From the IMG/VR virus record IMGVR_UViG_3300046003_002942, positions 1-21,769 of that record: 21,769 nucleotides of DNA; one strand, given 5' to 3'. A model generated the notes under the pieces. That model searched no databases and was not told the origin of the DNA. It saw nothing but the letters and a program-made list of their open reading frames with translations. How positions within the stretch are numbered: the first letter of the stretch is position 1; each line of letters opens with the position of its first letter. This DNA comes from a virus. Below are positions 14,932-21,769 of the stretch, piece by piece. A program made the translations under genes and the position numbers.

Positions 14932-16857
14932 TTACTGAGCAGCCGAATCCGTGGAAACACAGAACGAAGGCCAGTGACGGACACCGAAATCGGTGAACAG
15001 GTTGACGGTAACGACAACTTGGTTGTTCGCCGCTTGGGTGTATGGGTCAACGACGACATCGTAACCAGCCCAGTCGAAGAACATAGCCTGACCCCACGCA
15101 CCGAAGATCGCTTTGTTGGCGTTGCTGCCAGTGGTAGCGATTTGGTTCGTGATGTTCACGGGATAACCGTTGGTCATGTTGTCATCACCCGAGAGGAACA
15201 CAGGGTAATTCGGGACTTTGACGGTGGTCTTCCACTTGGCGCGAACCGTGGGGTTCGTGAGCCATTGCATCGTGCCGAGGTCAGCGTTCGCAGACTGAAT
15301 CTGCTGTTCAAACTTAACGACGTTCGCCCAAGTAGGAGCGGTGCCGAAAGTGACGCTGGTGATGTTGTTGCCGCCGCCCGTAGAATCGGTGGTAGGCCCA
15401 TTGAGGATGCCCATAGGCTGCGAACCACCCGTGCCTTGGATACCAGCCAAATCTTTAGCGATAGCGATAATGCGAACATGGTCGTCACGCACAAGGGCTT
15501 CCGCATCGAGGGAGGACTGGGCCAGCAATTGCTTGCTGTAAGCCGTGCGAGCAGCAAGACGGCGAGGAGTAGCCGCGAGCTGTGCAAACGACTGCTTGGT
15601 GTCGGTAACAGCGTCACCTTCAGCCAGCCAGTAAGCGGTAGCCGCACCGGACTGACGTGGGATGGCGATGTTGCCAACCAGACCGCTCATCGTACCAACG
15701 CCGAGTTGGGTGAGGAGGGTGCGGTTACGAAGCAGCTCGATGAAGGAACCACCAAGGAAGTCCGTCGCAACAAGAGCACCCGCTTGGGAGAAGTTGTTGG
15801 TTTGGAGCTGACGTTGGAGGTTTTGACCGTAACGGCTGTTGGCGAGGCTAGGCGAAACGCGAAGCATCGCTGCCGTCATCTCAGGGTCAGCGTATTCAGC
15901 CATATCATGCGGCATGATGAAACCGCCAGCATGGGCTTCACGACGGTATTGCTTAGAAGCAGCGTCGGAGGCTTCTTTTTCCAGACCATCAAGAGGACGG
16001 TTTTGGGAGAGAAGGTTGATAGCGCGGGTCAGGCTGTACCGACGCTTTTCTTTCTTGTTCATGCCAATGACAGCGGGCTGGCTGACAGCGGTAGCCTTAA
16101 GGTGATCTTCCACGACGAATTTGCGGAAGCTATCGAGGGATTCGCCATTCACGATGGCGTCCATAACACGCTCGGAGGAGACTTTGAAGTTCTCACCGAT
16201 AGCGCGGATATTGGCAACTTCATCCTTGCGGGTGACGTTGGCGTTGGAGGGAGCAGGAGCACGCTCGGCAACCGTAACGGCTGGAGCAGCAGGAGTATTT
16301 TCAGCGGACATATTAGTTTTTGGTTTCTCTAAAGGTTGTGGTTGGGAACGACCCACGCCAACGGAAGCGTCGGCTGGGATGCTGACGAGGCTAATTTCAT
16401 ACGGTTCCCACGAGTCCACACGGTAGCTGTCCCCAGCATCGGTGTTTTTCTCCGCGAGTACCATATTCTTCACACGGTAGCCTACGCTGACCAAGCTACG
16501 GATACCGTCTTGCACGTCCTGAAAGATGTCTAAGCCATGCTTGGAGCGGTTCTTTGAGAACCGGACAACCGCACGAGCTTTGCCGCCTTTGATTTGGCAG
16601 CTTTCCACGACGCCGATCTGGTCTTCAGGGTCGTGGTTAAGGAGGAGAGGAGCTTGTTGACGAAGACGCGAGAGGTCGCACGCCTTATCGGTACACTCCA
16701 AAATTTCATTACCAAAGAAGCGTTCAACCGGAGCTTCAGAAGCAAACGATAGCTCAACGGTACGTTTGTCGGCATCCATCGACCCACGTTCAACATTGAA
16801 CTCGCGGGACATGGCTTTTAAGCGACTGTCGCTTAGATCAATTGGTTTTTTATCCAT
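14932..16857 (-). CDS. Prohead protease fused to HK97-fold major capsid protein
   Basis: Residues ~25-172 are a prohead serine protease (S78/U35 type). The catalytic His lies in LLLNHD (H75), the Ser in SLVSVGY (S124), and the segment WEPYEISLVSIPA (150-162) completes the fold. Residues ~183-320 form a charged, Ala/Pro-rich linker plus helical region, as in HK97 delta or scaffold domains. Residues ~325-641 are an HK97-type major capsid protein: FLGGSFIELLRNRTLLTQLG, AIPRQSGAATAYWLAEGD, a CATH-like E/A-loop body, and GQAMFFDWAGYDVVVDPY near the end. Such fusions are known in other phages. The protease would cut the scaffold and linker during maturation. An in-frame ATG at 16311 (M183) could give the capsid part alone. 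The start at 16857 has no Shine-Dalgarno sequence. Confidence 0.9.
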   Translation of the reverse strand: MDKKPIDLSDSRLKAMSREFNVERGSMDADKRTVELSFASEAPVERFFGNEILECTDKACDLSRLRQQAPLLLNHDPEDQIGVVESCQIKGGKARAVVRFSKNRSKHGLDIFQDVQDGIRSLVSVGYRVKNMVLAEKNTDAGDSYRVDSWEPYEISLVSIPADASVGVGRSQPQPLEKPKTNMSAENTPAAPAVTVAERAPAPSNANVTRKDEVANIRAIGENFKVSSERVMDAIVNGESLDSFRKFVVEDHLKATAVSQPAVIGMNKKEKRRYSLTRAINLLSQNRPLDGLEKEASDAASKQYRREAHAGGFIMPHDMAEYADPEMTAAMLRVSPSLANSRYGQNLQRQLQTNNFSQAGALVATDFLGGSFIELLRNRTLLTQLGVGTMSGLVGNIAIPRQSGAATAYWLAEGDAVTDTKQSFAQLAATPRRLAARTAYSKQLLAQSSLDAEALVRDDHVRIIAIAKDLAGIQGTGGSQPMGILNGPTTDSTGGGNNITSVTFGTAPTWANVVKFEQQIQSANADLGTMQWLTNPTVRAKWKTTVKVPNYPVFLSGDDNMTNGYPVNITNQIATTGSNANKAIFGAWGQAMFFDWAGYDVVVDPYTQAANNQVVVTVNLFTDFGVRHWPSFCVSTDSAAQ

Positions 16858-16903
16858 ATAGGGTAATTTGTTAAGTATTGTTTCCGTATTTTTTGATACA
16901 CGG

Positions 16904-16916
16904 TCAAGATAGATTA
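16904..16916 (-). repeat. Repeated intergenic element, copy 2 (portal/capsid gap)
   Basis: TAATCTATCTTGA (minus strand) is identical to 19216-19228, and similarity extends to 17 of 19 bases upstream. Here it includes a perfect TATAAT hexamer but no clear -35 at the usual distance. The 66-bp gap also holds a weak 6-bp hairpin (16884-16889 with 16896-16903, bulged). It could be a promoter, operator or RNA site ahead of the capsid gene. Confidence 0.5.
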
Positions 16917-16923
16917 TATAGGC

Positions 16924-18537
16924 TTACTTGTCTTCCTCTTTGGTTTTCTTTGTAGAGGCTTTGTCTTCACCGGGTCTTGGCGAGGGGAAGTTAGGATTAG
17001 GGTCAGGCAGAATAACGCCCGCTTGGTCAGCGAGCTTTTGCTCCATAGCTTGTTCCTGCATGATGTCTTCAAACGTCTCTTGGCTGGTTTCTTCAACCAC
17101 AGAGGTACGAGACTTGATACGATTGTTGATAGCTTCGACAGAAGCAGCGACATCCTTTTGTGGGTCAACCCACGACCAACGACGGGGACGGAACTTGTGG
17201 TTCTTGAATTTGGCGAGCTTGGTAAATGGGAGGGCTTTACCAGTGTAGGGGTCTTTGATGGTTCCATTGAGTAATCCAATTTCCAGCCATTTTAAGAACA
17301 CGGGGGCTTCAAATTTATCAATCCACCACGTTTGTAGGGCTTTGAAGTGTTCACGATCTTCAAGCAAACCAGCACGAATAGAACTGAAGTTTACTTCAGT
17401 GAGATCGTTGGCGATGGCGTAGTAACTCATGTCCAGACCTGCGCCAATTCGACGTAGGCGGGTTTTGACGAACTCACCATACTGTTCATGCGGGTAGGCT
17501 GGGTCGTAGGTCTTAAAGTCCAAGCCGGGAGTTTGGCTCAAATCTTCAATCAAGCCCGGTTCGGCATCCATGCTTTTGTCGCCTTCGTTGATTTCCTGAC
17601 CTTCGTAAGCTGGGCCGGGGTCGTTGTAGGCACGAGTGATAAAACCCATCTTAGCTGCACCAGTACGGGCTGCAACAATAGCTGCTTCATCATAACCATC
17701 GAGCATCTTCAAGTCTCGCATGATACCGCACAGCCAAGTTGTATCACGAACTTGTGTGATACGGGTACGACGGAAAGGATGAAGGAAGCCAGAGGCATCC
17801 ATGCGTTCAGACCAGTAACCCTCTGCGTGCCACCATTGTTGATCGCCGGGGTATTCTTTGAGGATGTAGTAAGCCGTGGATTTGAAGTAACGATCTACCT
17901 CGACGCCCATACGCACTTGCACATCGACCTGACCACCGGGCTGACGAGTTAGTTCGTTACGGTAGTCATCAATGATGTCGCCTTCAAATAGCTGAAGGGC
18001 AAAACCGAATTTGTTAATGTTTGGGTCAACAACCCACTTCACAAGAGTATCACCGTCACGAGCAGTAGAACGTAGCGCAAGACGACCACCTTCGTTGAGC
18101 GTCATGTCACCCGTAACAAACGGGTTCTTCTTCCACTCCATGTAAGCGTTTTCAATTACCTTTGCGTCGTTGGAATCCACTTGGAACTCCAATTTCTTCA
18201 AGGCATTCATGCGCCATTCACCAGCCAAGGAATTGAAAATTATACCGTGGTGGTCGTAAATGTTGTCTTCCAGCCGAGAGAGGAATCGGCGGGTGTAGGG
18301 TTCATTTCTTTCCAGCTCACGGGCACGACCTCGTAAGGTGCGTAGGCGTGTCTTTAATTCTGCGTCACCAGTGGTGAGGGGTGCTAAGAAGTCTTCAGTA
18401 AGACGGTTCCATTCAGCACCAGCATAAGAGCGTTTACCGATGATCTTGTGCATCGGTTTTTGTTGTCCGCTAAAAGCATTTTTACCTGCTTTCAGTCCAG
18501 CCGTAATACGCTGAAGAAAAGGAATGTTGGAAGCCAT
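16924..18537 (-). CDS. Portal protein (lambda gpB family)
   Basis: The 537 residues are close to the family's usual length. Family hallmarks are LRTLRGRARELERNEPYTRRF near 65-85, the GRLALRSTARDGDTLVKWV segment near 147-165, and AGLDMSYYAIANDLTEVNFSSIRAGLLEDR near 372-401 (the conserved 'D...vN[FY]SS.RaGl' motif). The tail end is a Lys/Glu-rich disordered stretch. Twelve copies form the ring at the capsid vertex through which DNA enters and exits. No protease domain is attached, unlike lambda gpC, which is a separate gene. It lies between the connector-like gene and the capsid gene, as in lambda-type head operons. The mRNA before the start at 18537 reads CCTCCTGAACT-ATG, so there is no Shine-Dalgarno sequence. 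Confidence 0.92.
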   Translation of the reverse strand: MASNIPFLQRITAGLKAGKNAFSGQQKPMHKIIGKRSYAGAEWNRLTEDFLAPLTTGDAELKTRLRTLRGRARELERNEPYTRRFLSRLEDNIYDHHGIIFNSLAGEWRMNALKKLEFQVDSNDAKVIENAYMEWKKNPFVTGDMTLNEGGRLALRSTARDGDTLVKWVVDPNINKFGFALQLFEGDIIDDYRNELTRQPGGQVDVQVRMGVEVDRYFKSTAYYILKEYPGDQQWWHAEGYWSERMDASGFLHPFRRTRITQVRDTTWLCGIMRDLKMLDGYDEAAIVAARTGAAKMGFITRAYNDPGPAYEGQEINEGDKSMDAEPGLIEDLSQTPGLDFKTYDPAYPHEQYGEFVKTRLRRIGAGLDMSYYAIANDLTEVNFSSIRAGLLEDREHFKALQTWWIDKFEAPVFLKWLEIGLLNGTIKDPYTGKALPFTKLAKFKNHKFRPRRWSWVDPQKDVAASVEAINNRIKSRTSVVEETSQETFEDIMQEQAMEQKLADQAGVILPDPNPNFPSPRPGEDKASTKKTKEEDK

Positions 18538-18548
18538 AGTTCAGGAGG

Positions 18549-19175
18549 TTACTGCCACGGTACACGCTGCTGCCAAGGGTAGGCACGGATGTTGAGCGGA
18601 CGAAAACGGATACCAATTTTGTTGGAGCCACCAAGACCTGCATTAAGCCGAGCCTTAGCTTCTTCACGACGAACTTCAGATGCGAAGCGTTCACGCATTT
18701 TCCAAAGTTCAGAGAGATTTGCCAGAGTGTAAGCCTGACCGTTTACTTGTGCAGTGGTGACACTCTTGGAGGTAAGTTTTGCAATGGTCGTTTCAATCTC
18801 GACCAACATCTTGCTGGCAAACGAGCGAGGGTCTGAACCATTAGGAGTTGCTGCAAGGTTGGCTGTAACCTCTAGCTGTTGAAAGAAAGTATGAATCTGA
18901 AACTGTTGAGTGCCGCTCGTGACATACGCCCCGATGGAATATAATGCAGGTTCCCATGTAGCAGTGGTAGCAGTTGTAAGCGTAACCTGAAATAACACGT
19001 CACTAGCCGATGCTTGCACAGCATCAAACTTGTAAATGTTTTTTGTAGAACGGATGACATAATGCAGCGTCCAGATGGTTGCTGGATAGTCGTCAATCTG
19101 TCGAATCCACGAGACATTATCGCCTGCTGCAATCGTCTGTGGTTCGCGTAATAGAGTTGGGATTGTTGCGCTCAA
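18549..19175 (-). CDS. Head connector-like protein between terminase and portal, 208 aa
   Basis: The first ~100 residues look like an Ig-type beta domain (AAGDNVSWIRQIDDYPATIW, LFQVTLTTATTATWEPALY and GAYVTSGTQQFQIHTFFQQLEV). The C-terminal half is helical, with DPRSFASKMLVEIETTIAKL (115-134), a short VNGQAYT turn, then LANLSELWKMRERFASEVRREEA. I recall this two-part protein at this locus in many lambda-like phages. The helical half resembles gpW or DUF6148-type joining proteins that occupy the head-tail interface. The start is TTG at 19175: a stop codon (TGA) lies four codons upstream in frame and there is no ATG or GTG before residue 100. It is 50 bp after the terminase stop. Confidence 0.65.
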   Translation of the reverse strand: MSATIPTLLREPQTIAAGDNVSWIRQIDDYPATIWTLHYVIRSTKNIYKFDAVQASASDVLFQVTLTTATTATWEPALYSIGAYVTSGTQQFQIHTFFQQLEVTANLAATPNGSDPRSFASKMLVEIETTIAKLTSKSVTTAQVNGQAYTLANLSELWKMRERFASEVRREEAKARLNAGLGGSNKIGIRFRPLNIRAYPWQQRVPWQ

Positions 19176-19215
19176 GGTGGTATTTCACTGCATATTCTGT
19201 AATCTTATGGGGAAA

Positions 19216-19228
19216 TCAAGATAGATTA
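19216..19228 (-). repeat. Repeated intergenic element, copy 1 (terminase end)
   Basis: TAATCTATCTTGA (minus strand) matches 16904-16916 exactly. Here it overlaps the terminase stop codon, and the upstream-extended match (17 of 19) lies in the last terminase codons. In place of TATAAT it has TGTAAT. It could be a promoter, operator or RNA-processing site ahead of the connector/portal genes. Confidence 0.45.
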
Positions 19229-21247
19229 CATACGCCAACGACCAACAAATCCACCTCGCCCTATTCTGCGGGTTGCTCGTGCCTGTTGGCTGCGTGCAAC
19301 TGCTGGTGAGTCTAGCTTGGGTTGGTCGGGTGTCTGAACAGGTTGCTGCAATGGCTCAATAGGGTGGTTTCCTTCGTTTTTAAGCTGTTTTACTTCCTCA
19401 ACCGTATGTTTGGGCGGGACGTACTCACGAGGCACCTGTTTCTTTAAGTTATCAGCCAAACGCTGCCATGCGATAGGAAACAAGCTATGCACCGCTGCAA
19501 CTGCGTACACGTTCAAGTCCAATGCTTCGTTGCGTACACTGTTGTTCTCCTTTTCAAAAATGTAGTACGGCTGACCGTAGCTATACTTCAGAAACCGTTT
19601 CTCAGATGCGAACTGTGCAAAGTAATCGGCATCGTAGCCGTATTCAGGTGATGCAAAGTGCATTGAGCGTGCCCCCGGTGTTGGCAATGCGATGCGGTCA
19701 TGCAACGTCGATTTGGTAACAGTAACACCAACATTCCAATGCGGTATGCGTGCTCGGTTGTTGCGGCTGGGCTTTGCTGGCAAGATGGGCGGGATATTTG
19801 TACCAACACGATTGATACCCTTGCACGGATACACACCACGACCAATGCGAGGAGCGCAGAATGATAGCACCCGCTTGTCTTTGTACCCCATGTCAATGAA
19901 GGCACGTTGTATCTTAAGCGGTACACCATCCTCACGGGTGAAGTCTTCCAGCAACAGTAAATCTAATCGGTTCCAAACATCGTCTAATTCAGTGTCGCCA
20001 TCGAGTACGACACGTTTGATGCCCCACGATTCCTCGTCTTTGCCAAAGCCTTTAACTTCGCACTCGATGCGGTTTCTTTGTACGTCTGCTGCTGCCACAA
20101 GCGTAAGCACTCCTTCTGGAATTGTGTAGGGTGTGTATTCTTCTCCACGGTCTTCCAGTGATTTAGCGTCAATTTTGGTAGCATCTTCTTCAAAAGTTTC
20201 TGCAAGGAAGGTGTTTATCCAAACCCGCATGGTTTGACCACCACCATCTTTGGCTTTCAAGAACTCCATCGCAAACTCATGTAAGCGGTTCTTGTACCCC
20301 TTGTGCTGCCTGAACAGCGTGTTCATGCCGTTCAGCCAATACCCACGCACACCATTGAACGGACGTGTAGCCACCCAACGTCCTTTCTTAATCATGCCAA
20401 TGCGGTCAGCGTCGTTCAGGTGCGCTTTGCAAGCTGGGCACTCCAGATACGCATTGATTGGCTCATTCTCAGGCCATTTCACCTGACTCCACAACAACGT
20501 GTGCTCAAATGCACACTTAGGGCATTTGACCATCCAATGCCGTTTATCAGAGTTGTCGTATAGTTTCTCGATCTTGCTGATGCCTTTCACCGTAGGCGTG
20601 CTGGTTTTCACCTTTACCGCATTTGGGAAACTCTCAGCACGCTTGTCAGCCAACGCACAAGGGTCGCCTTCGCTACCTGCACTTGCTGGGTAACGGTCAA
20701 TCTCGTCTTGCATCACAACACGTCTAGGACGCCCTGCAAGGCCAGCAGGAGCGTTTGCCCCTGTCATGGCTAGGCTTCCACCGGGGAACTGCTTAAAAGC
20801 GGTTGTATTGCCGCTATTGCGGCTTCTGGCATCCTTCACCAGCTTCCGCAACACAGGCGTATCACGAATCATCGGAGCAATACGTTCTTTGCTGTATGCC
20901 TCATACAACTCAACCGTAGGCTGCACCAACAACATAGGTGATGGGTCAGCGTGCGTAAAAAAACCAATAAGACAGTTAAGTGTTTCACTCTTACCAGTTT
21001 GCGCTGCAAGCATCATCACCGTCTCGGATACATCAGGCTCCAACGGTGCATCCATCAGTTCCTTCTGGTACGGCAAGCACTTGAACTTGCCAGACTCCGC
21101 TGCCGCATCACGCGACAACACACGGTACTGGTTAGCCCACTCGCTCGGTCTCTGTTTCGGTAATGGCGGGATAGCATCAAAGATCGCCCGCCACAACCGC
21201 TCAACTGGCGGGAGTTGGGGTTTCGGTAATTGGGTCTTCTTCGTCAT
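19226..21247 (-). CDS. Terminase large subunit (gpA family)
   Basis: The 673 residues match the length of lambda gpA-type terminases. The N-terminus has the family opening PSEWANQYRVLSRDAAAESGKF (34-55). The ATPase has a Walker A-like loop, AAQTGKSE (81-88), and a Walker B, VVMQDEIDRY (177-186). A zinc-binding pair, CPKC (242-245) and CPAC (270-273), is followed by the nuclease domain from about 385 (LVAAADVQRNRIECEVKGFG). The C-terminus is Gln/Pro/Arg-rich. The enzyme cuts concatemeric DNA and pumps it into the procapsid through the portal. The gene starts 47 bp inside the small-subunit gene, and the next in-frame Met is about 65 residues in, so ATG 21247 is the best start. Confidence 0.93.
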   Translation of the reverse strand: MTKKTQLPKPQLPPVERLWRAIFDAIPPLPKQRPSEWANQYRVLSRDAAAESGKFKCLPYQKELMDAPLEPDVSETVMMLAAQTGKSETLNCLIGFFTHADPSPMLLVQPTVELYEAYSKERIAPMIRDTPVLRKLVKDARSRNSGNTTAFKQFPGGSLAMTGANAPAGLAGRPRRVVMQDEIDRYPASAGSEGDPCALADKRAESFPNAVKVKTSTPTVKGISKIEKLYDNSDKRHWMVKCPKCAFEHTLLWSQVKWPENEPINAYLECPACKAHLNDADRIGMIKKGRWVATRPFNGVRGYWLNGMNTLFRQHKGYKNRLHEFAMEFLKAKDGGGQTMRVWINTFLAETFEEDATKIDAKSLEDRGEEYTPYTIPEGVLTLVAAADVQRNRIECEVKGFGKDEESWGIKRVVLDGDTELDDVWNRLDLLLLEDFTREDGVPLKIQRAFIDMGYKDKRVLSFCAPRIGRGVYPCKGINRVGTNIPPILPAKPSRNNRARIPHWNVGVTVTKSTLHDRIALPTPGARSMHFASPEYGYDADYFAQFASEKRFLKYSYGQPYYIFEKENNSVRNEALDLNVYAVAAVHSLFPIAWQRLADNLKKQVPREYVPPKHTVEEVKQLKNEGNHPIEPLQQPVQTPDQPKLDSPAVARSQQARATRRIGRGGFVGRWRM

Positions 21248-21695
21248 CCGTAAATTCTGCGTCTTTGATGTCCTCCATGCGTATGTTGCCTAGCGCATGA
21301 ATCTCCTCAAGTAGCTTTGATTTGTCATCCACGCTCAACGGCGAGTTCACGATCTTCTGCCGTATTGCCACTGCTGCTTTCTGCACAGCCGTAATCACCA
21401 AGTCCAACGGCAGCAAGTTGCCTTTGCGCTCCTCATTCTTTAGCCGTGCGTTCTCCGCTTGTTCACGAGCCAAGTTTGCACGCTCGTCGCTCAGGTTGAA
21501 TGACCCCGCCGCCGCCTGCTCACGCTTAATCATCCAGCGTATCACCTCCGCTGTGTTGTATTCATTTGATTTCCCGTTCTCCGCTATCTTGAAGGGCAAA
21601 CCTTCCCCTTGCCAAATCACAATGGATTTTGGCCCTACGCCCAAGATACCCGAAAGTTCGGATTTACCCACGATTTTACCGCCTGTTGGCCTCAT
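21201..21695 (-). CDS. Terminase small subunit (Nu1-like)
   Basis: The N-terminal ~58 residues have the winged-helix pattern of Nu1-type proteins: a KSELSGILGVGPKSIVIWQGEGLPF segment resembling a MerR/Nu1 DNA-binding helix-turn-helix, then NEYNTAEVIRWMIKRE. A Lys/Glu/Arg-rich helix (70-95) and an acidic C-terminus (EFTDDEEDP near 147) follow, which would contact the large subunit. The role is recognition of the packaging site and recruitment of the large subunit. The length (164) is slightly below that of lambda Nu1. It overlaps the large-subunit start by 47 bp. ATG 21695 gives the full wing helix; no Shine-Dalgarno sequence is present. Confidence 0.85.
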   Translation of the reverse strand: MRPTGGKIVGKSELSGILGVGPKSIVIWQGEGLPFKIAENGKSNEYNTAEVIRWMIKREQAAAGSFNLSDERANLAREQAENARLKNEERKGNLLPLDLVITAVQKAAVAIRQKIVNSPLSVDDKSKLLEEIHALGNIRMEDIKDAEFTDDEEDPITETPTPAS

Positions 21696-21769
21696 AAGTT
21701 CGCATGATTTGCTGGATTTACCTGTTATGGCATATAGGAAACTTTATGGCTAGCTTTAAGTTGGGCCTC
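21696..21769. other. Upstream leader of terminase operon (window edge)
   Basis: These 74 bp contain no gene or recognisable promoter that I can support. The stretch is AT-rich in places on the minus strand (TTAAAGCTAGCCATAAAG) but has no paired -35/-10 boxes. The packaging (cos) site of lambda-like phages lies near this position, but no palindromic nick site is visible in what is present. Confidence 0.3.

Noticed and set aside
14974-16332. A 452-codon open frame on the plus strand opposite the capsid gene
   Set aside because: It is exactly antisense to the protease-capsid gene, whose conserved motifs are clear, and its protein shows no family features; it comes from the codon bias of the real gene.
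21322-21753. A 143-codon plus-strand frame at the right edge
   Set aside because: It is antisense to the Nu1-like gene and has no recognisable domain or start context.

Overview
The window is the virion-structure (late) region of a tailed double-stranded DNA phage or prophage with a lambda-like head and a long non-contractile tail (siphovirus type). Every gene I can support is on the minus strand, so the region is transcribed from position 21769 towards position 1. Genes are packed tightly, with repeated ATGA or TAATG stop/start overlaps. I see no integrase, lysis, replication or host gene, no RNA gene and no CRISPR array. The host cannot be named. Base composition is mid-GC with AT-rich islands. 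Most gene starts lack a strong Shine-Dalgarno sequence (TAAC-ATG, ACAAACC-ATG and TATTTT-ATG are typical), which hints at a host lineage that relies little on Shine-Dalgarno initiation, such as Bacteroidota or Verrucomicrobiota. That is an inference only.

Head module (21695 to 14512): small terminase (Nu1-like), large terminase (gpA family), a connector-like protein with a TTG start, a lambda-B-family portal, a prohead protease fused in frame to an HK97-fold major capsid protein, and a small probable decoration protein. These proteins make the procapsid, mature it and package DNA. A strong intrinsic terminator (14453-14483) follows the decoration gene. A near-identical 13-19 bp element lies at the ends of the terminase and portal genes.

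Modification cassette (14463 to 11239): a small basic protein, a family-24-type methyltransferase, an unknown 109-residue protein, a glycosyltransferase-like protein, and a two-domain glycosyltransferase-methyltransferase fusion. A terminator lies before the cassette and a terminator-like hairpin (11230-11252) closes it. It therefore looks like a 'moron' inserted between the capsid genes and the neck genes. It probably builds or caps a glycan on a virion or host-surface target. This is the most interesting part of the window.

Neck and tail module (11207 to 6461): three neck or tail-completion candidates assigned by position, a small probable tail tube protein, a terminator (9131-9164), a protein in the tail-chaperone position, and a coiled-coil tape measure protein.

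Distal tail (6459 to 1): a structural protein with an internal lectin-like domain, a 161-residue unknown, a protein with two putative Ig-like (He_PIG) domains and an N-terminal cysteine cluster, a 106-residue protein with CxxC motifs, a 388-residue unknown, and a long repeat-built tail fibre that runs off the window. None of the usual lambda distal tail proteins (gpL, gpK, gpI, gpJ types) is recognisable, so the host-contact apparatus is largely undescribed.
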